Assembly: GCA_017882655.1 (NCBI GenBank)
Contig: JADGPB010000123.1
Span: forward strand, 1-6,872
Direction of reading: 5' to 3'
Length of the DNA stretch: 6,872 nucleotides
DNA from: Propionibacteriales bacterium
GTDB taxonomy: Bacteria; Actinomycetota; Actinomycetes; Propionibacteriales; Propionibacteriaceae
Position numbers and translations under genes: made by a program. Each line of letters opens with the position of its first letter. Position 1 is the stretch's first letter. Of this stretch, positions 5,434 to 6,872 are shown in pieces. Under the pieces are notes generated by a model that did not search any database, was not told where the DNA came from, and saw nothing but the letters and a program-made list of their open reading frames with translations.

Positions 5434-6872
5434 AGGCGCATACCTACCCCGGTATTCCCGAGGTCATCAACGGAAACGGCGCTGTCGCCCATGTGATGAA
5501 GCACGTGTGTGGGGGGGTGATCGGCTACCCGATCACGCCGTCGACCGAGATCGCGGAGACGTTCGAGGCTGCGCGCGCTGAAGGACAGCTCAACGTCTGG
5601 GGCAAGCATCCCTTCTTCGTGGAGACGGAAGGTGAGCACTCCGCCCAGAGCGGAGCGATGGGCGCGGCGCTGACCGGCGGCAACTACATCTCCAACGCGT
5701 CGTCCAGCCAGGGCATCCTGTACGGGCTCGAGTCGCACTACGTCACCGTCGGCAAGAAGATCGGTGGCTTCGTGCTCCAGGTCGCCGCGCGCGTCGTGAC
5801 CAAGCACTCGCTCAACGTCATGGCGGGACACGACGACGTGTACGCCCTGCTGCCGACCGGCTACACGGTCCTGTTCGGCTCGAACGCACAGGAGGCAGCA
5901 GACCTCGCGGCCATCTCCTACCGCGCCTCCGCGCTGTCGCTGGTGCCGGTGGCGAACTGCATGGACGGCTTCGCGACCAGCCACGTCATGAGTGAGGTGC
6001 TGCTGCCCGAGCCCGAGCTGCTCCGCGACTACCTCGGCGACCCGGCCGGGCGCGTCCCGTCCCCGACCGTGGCCCAGGAGCTGCTCTTCGGCGCCAAGGG
6101 CCGCGGTTTCCAGCTCGCCCGCTTCCTCGACCGTCACGGCCGGGACTTCGACACGGACGATCTCGCCGCGTTGCGCGCCCAGCTCTCCCAGCAGACCGAC
6201 GCGGTCGAGGCAGGCGACGAGTCGCTTCTCGCCAAGACGCTGTCCTGGGTACCGAGCAGCCTGCACGGCCAGTGGCGCCGGCAGTGGCTCAACGCCCAGG
6301 CCAAGGGCACGCGCCAGCTCGTACCGGCGCTTGTCGACCCGAACAACCCGGGTCTCACCGGCCCGGTCCAGAACCAGCCTGACTTCCAGGCTGGTTCGGC
6401 CGATCACCGTACCCACTTCGCGAGTGCCGTCCCCAGCATCGTGCGGGCGGCCATGGCCGAGTACAGCGAGCTCAGCGGCCGCGAGTACACGCCGGTGCAG
6501 GCGTACGAGTGCGACGACGCCGACTACGTCATGGTCGGCATGGGCTCGATCACCGACGACGTACGAGCCGTCCTCAGCCACTTGCGTTCGCAGGGCATCA
6601 AGGCCGGCGTGGTCTCGGTCAAGCTGCTGCAGCCGTTCCCGGAGGCAGAGCTCGTCGCGGCCATCGGCAACGCGAAGGCCGTCACGGTTCTCGAGCGTTC
6701 AGACGACACCGCGCTCACCCGCTCCGTGACGAGCGCGCTGTTCCACGCGCGGGCCAACGGCGAGTCGACGACCGGCGAGCTCTTCGCCGGCGTGCCGGCA
6801 CTGTCGGCGATCCCGCGCCTCACTACGGCGATCTTCGGGCTCGGCGGCCACGACGTACAGCCGCGGCACATC
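5424..6872 (+). CDS. NifJ-like pyruvate/2-oxoacid:ferredoxin (flavodoxin) oxidoreductase, N-terminal part (3' end outside window)
   Basis: The first 483 codons are open to the end of the window. Enzymes of this family oxidatively decarboxylate pyruvate or another 2-oxoacid to an acyl-CoA and pass electrons to ferredoxin or flavodoxin in the cytosol. ATG at 5424 has a good ribosome site, GAAAGGGAG (5409-5417), six bases upstream. The alpha-type domain shows INGNGAVAHVM (15-25), YPITPS (35-40), FVETEGEHSAQSGAMGAAL (65-83), SSSQGILYGLE (93-103), VAARVVTKHSLNV (120-132) and DGFATSHV (181-188). Thr38, Glu67 and Arg123 fall where TPP- and pyruvate-contacting residues lie in known enzymes. The second domain starts near 330, with VMVGMGSITDDVRAVLSHL (369-387) and VVSVKLLQPFPEAELVAAI (396-414). 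A long segment (about 190-305) separates them. The gamma domain, iron-sulfur centres and TPP-binding beta domain would lie downstream, so substrate and fused or split form cannot be decided. An indolepyruvate or 2-oxoglutarate enzyme is less likely from the motifs. Confidence 0.88.
   Translation, partial: MSLKAHTYPGIPEVINGNGAVAHVMKHVCGGVIGYPITPSTEIAETFEAARAEGQLNVWGKHPFFVETEGEHSAQSGAMGAALTGGNYISNASSSQGILYGLESHYVTVGKKIGGFVLQVAARVVTKHSLNVMAGHDDVYALLPTGYTVLFGSNAQEAADLAAISYRASALSLVPVANCMDGFATSHVMSEVLLPEPELLRDYLGDPAGRVPSPTVAQELLFGAKGRGFQLARFLDRHGRDFDTDDLAALRAQLSQQTDAVEAGDESLLAKTLSWVPSSLHGQWRRQWLNAQAKGTRQLVPALVDPNNPGLTGPVQNQPDFQAGSADHRTHFASAVPSIVRAAMAEYSELSGREYTPVQAYECDDADYVMVGMGSITDDVRAVLSHLRSQGIKAGVVSVKLLQPFPEAELVAAIGNAKAVTVLERSDDTALTRSVTSALFHARANGESTTGELFAGVPALSAIPRLTTAIFGLGGHDVQPRHI

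Noticed and set aside
5427..6581. 384-codon minus-strand frame opposite the oxidoreductase gene
   Set aside because: The plus-strand frame shows conserved catalytic motifs over the whole stretch; the reverse frame is a composition artefact.
1..6872. Mobile elements, CRISPR arrays, toxin-antitoxin pairs, tRNA or rRNA genes
   Set aside because: No transposase motif, regular repeat array, small paired toxin genes or cloverleaf-like sequence was seen on either strand, and gene order and composition are even throughout.

Overview
The window is high-GC DNA, mostly coding on the plus strand, with strong G/C preference at third codon positions and several genes with no clear Shine-Dalgarno sequence. 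One promoter points to a leaderless mRNA. Gene content and style suggest an actinomycete, perhaps of the Propionibacteriales/Nocardioidaceae type, but that rank is inference. No insertion sequence, CRISPR array, tRNA, rRNA or phage gene was seen. The window reads as ordinary chromosome with a junction between catabolic and housekeeping genes.

Left part (1-1928): the end of a myo-inositol catabolism cluster. It holds the C-terminal part of iolD (diketo-inositol hydrolase). A 99-base gap follows, with a good sigma-70-type promoter and inverted repeats that look like an operator. Next comes iolG (inositol 2-dehydrogenase), then a small DCC-family thiol-disulfide protein whose ATG overlaps the iolG stop codon.

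Middle (1929-4464): a hairpin lies between convergent genes and probably ends transcription from both sides. On the minus strand is a 126-residue secreted lipoprotein. Divergent from it is dnaG (DNA primase), a full-length 621-residue protein with intact zinc-finger and TOPRIM motifs. Its GTG start lies just where a TAGACT -10 box would place +1.

Right part (4465-6872): a divergent sigma-70-family factor of 264 residues follows dnaG. This recalls the dnaG-rpoD order of the macromolecular synthesis operon, but the protein is not a normal housekeeping sigma factor. A 164-base gap then carries a TATATT box, two hairpins and a possible leucine-rich upstream ORF. It leads into the N-terminal 483 residues of a NifJ-like 2-oxoacid (pyruvate):ferredoxin/flavodoxin oxidoreductase that runs off the window.

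I see no clearly undescribed system. The items most worth a second look are the divergent sigma factor between dnaG and the oxidoreductase, the structured leader of the oxidoreductase gene, the extra segment inside the oxidoreductase, and the leaderless dnaG promoter.
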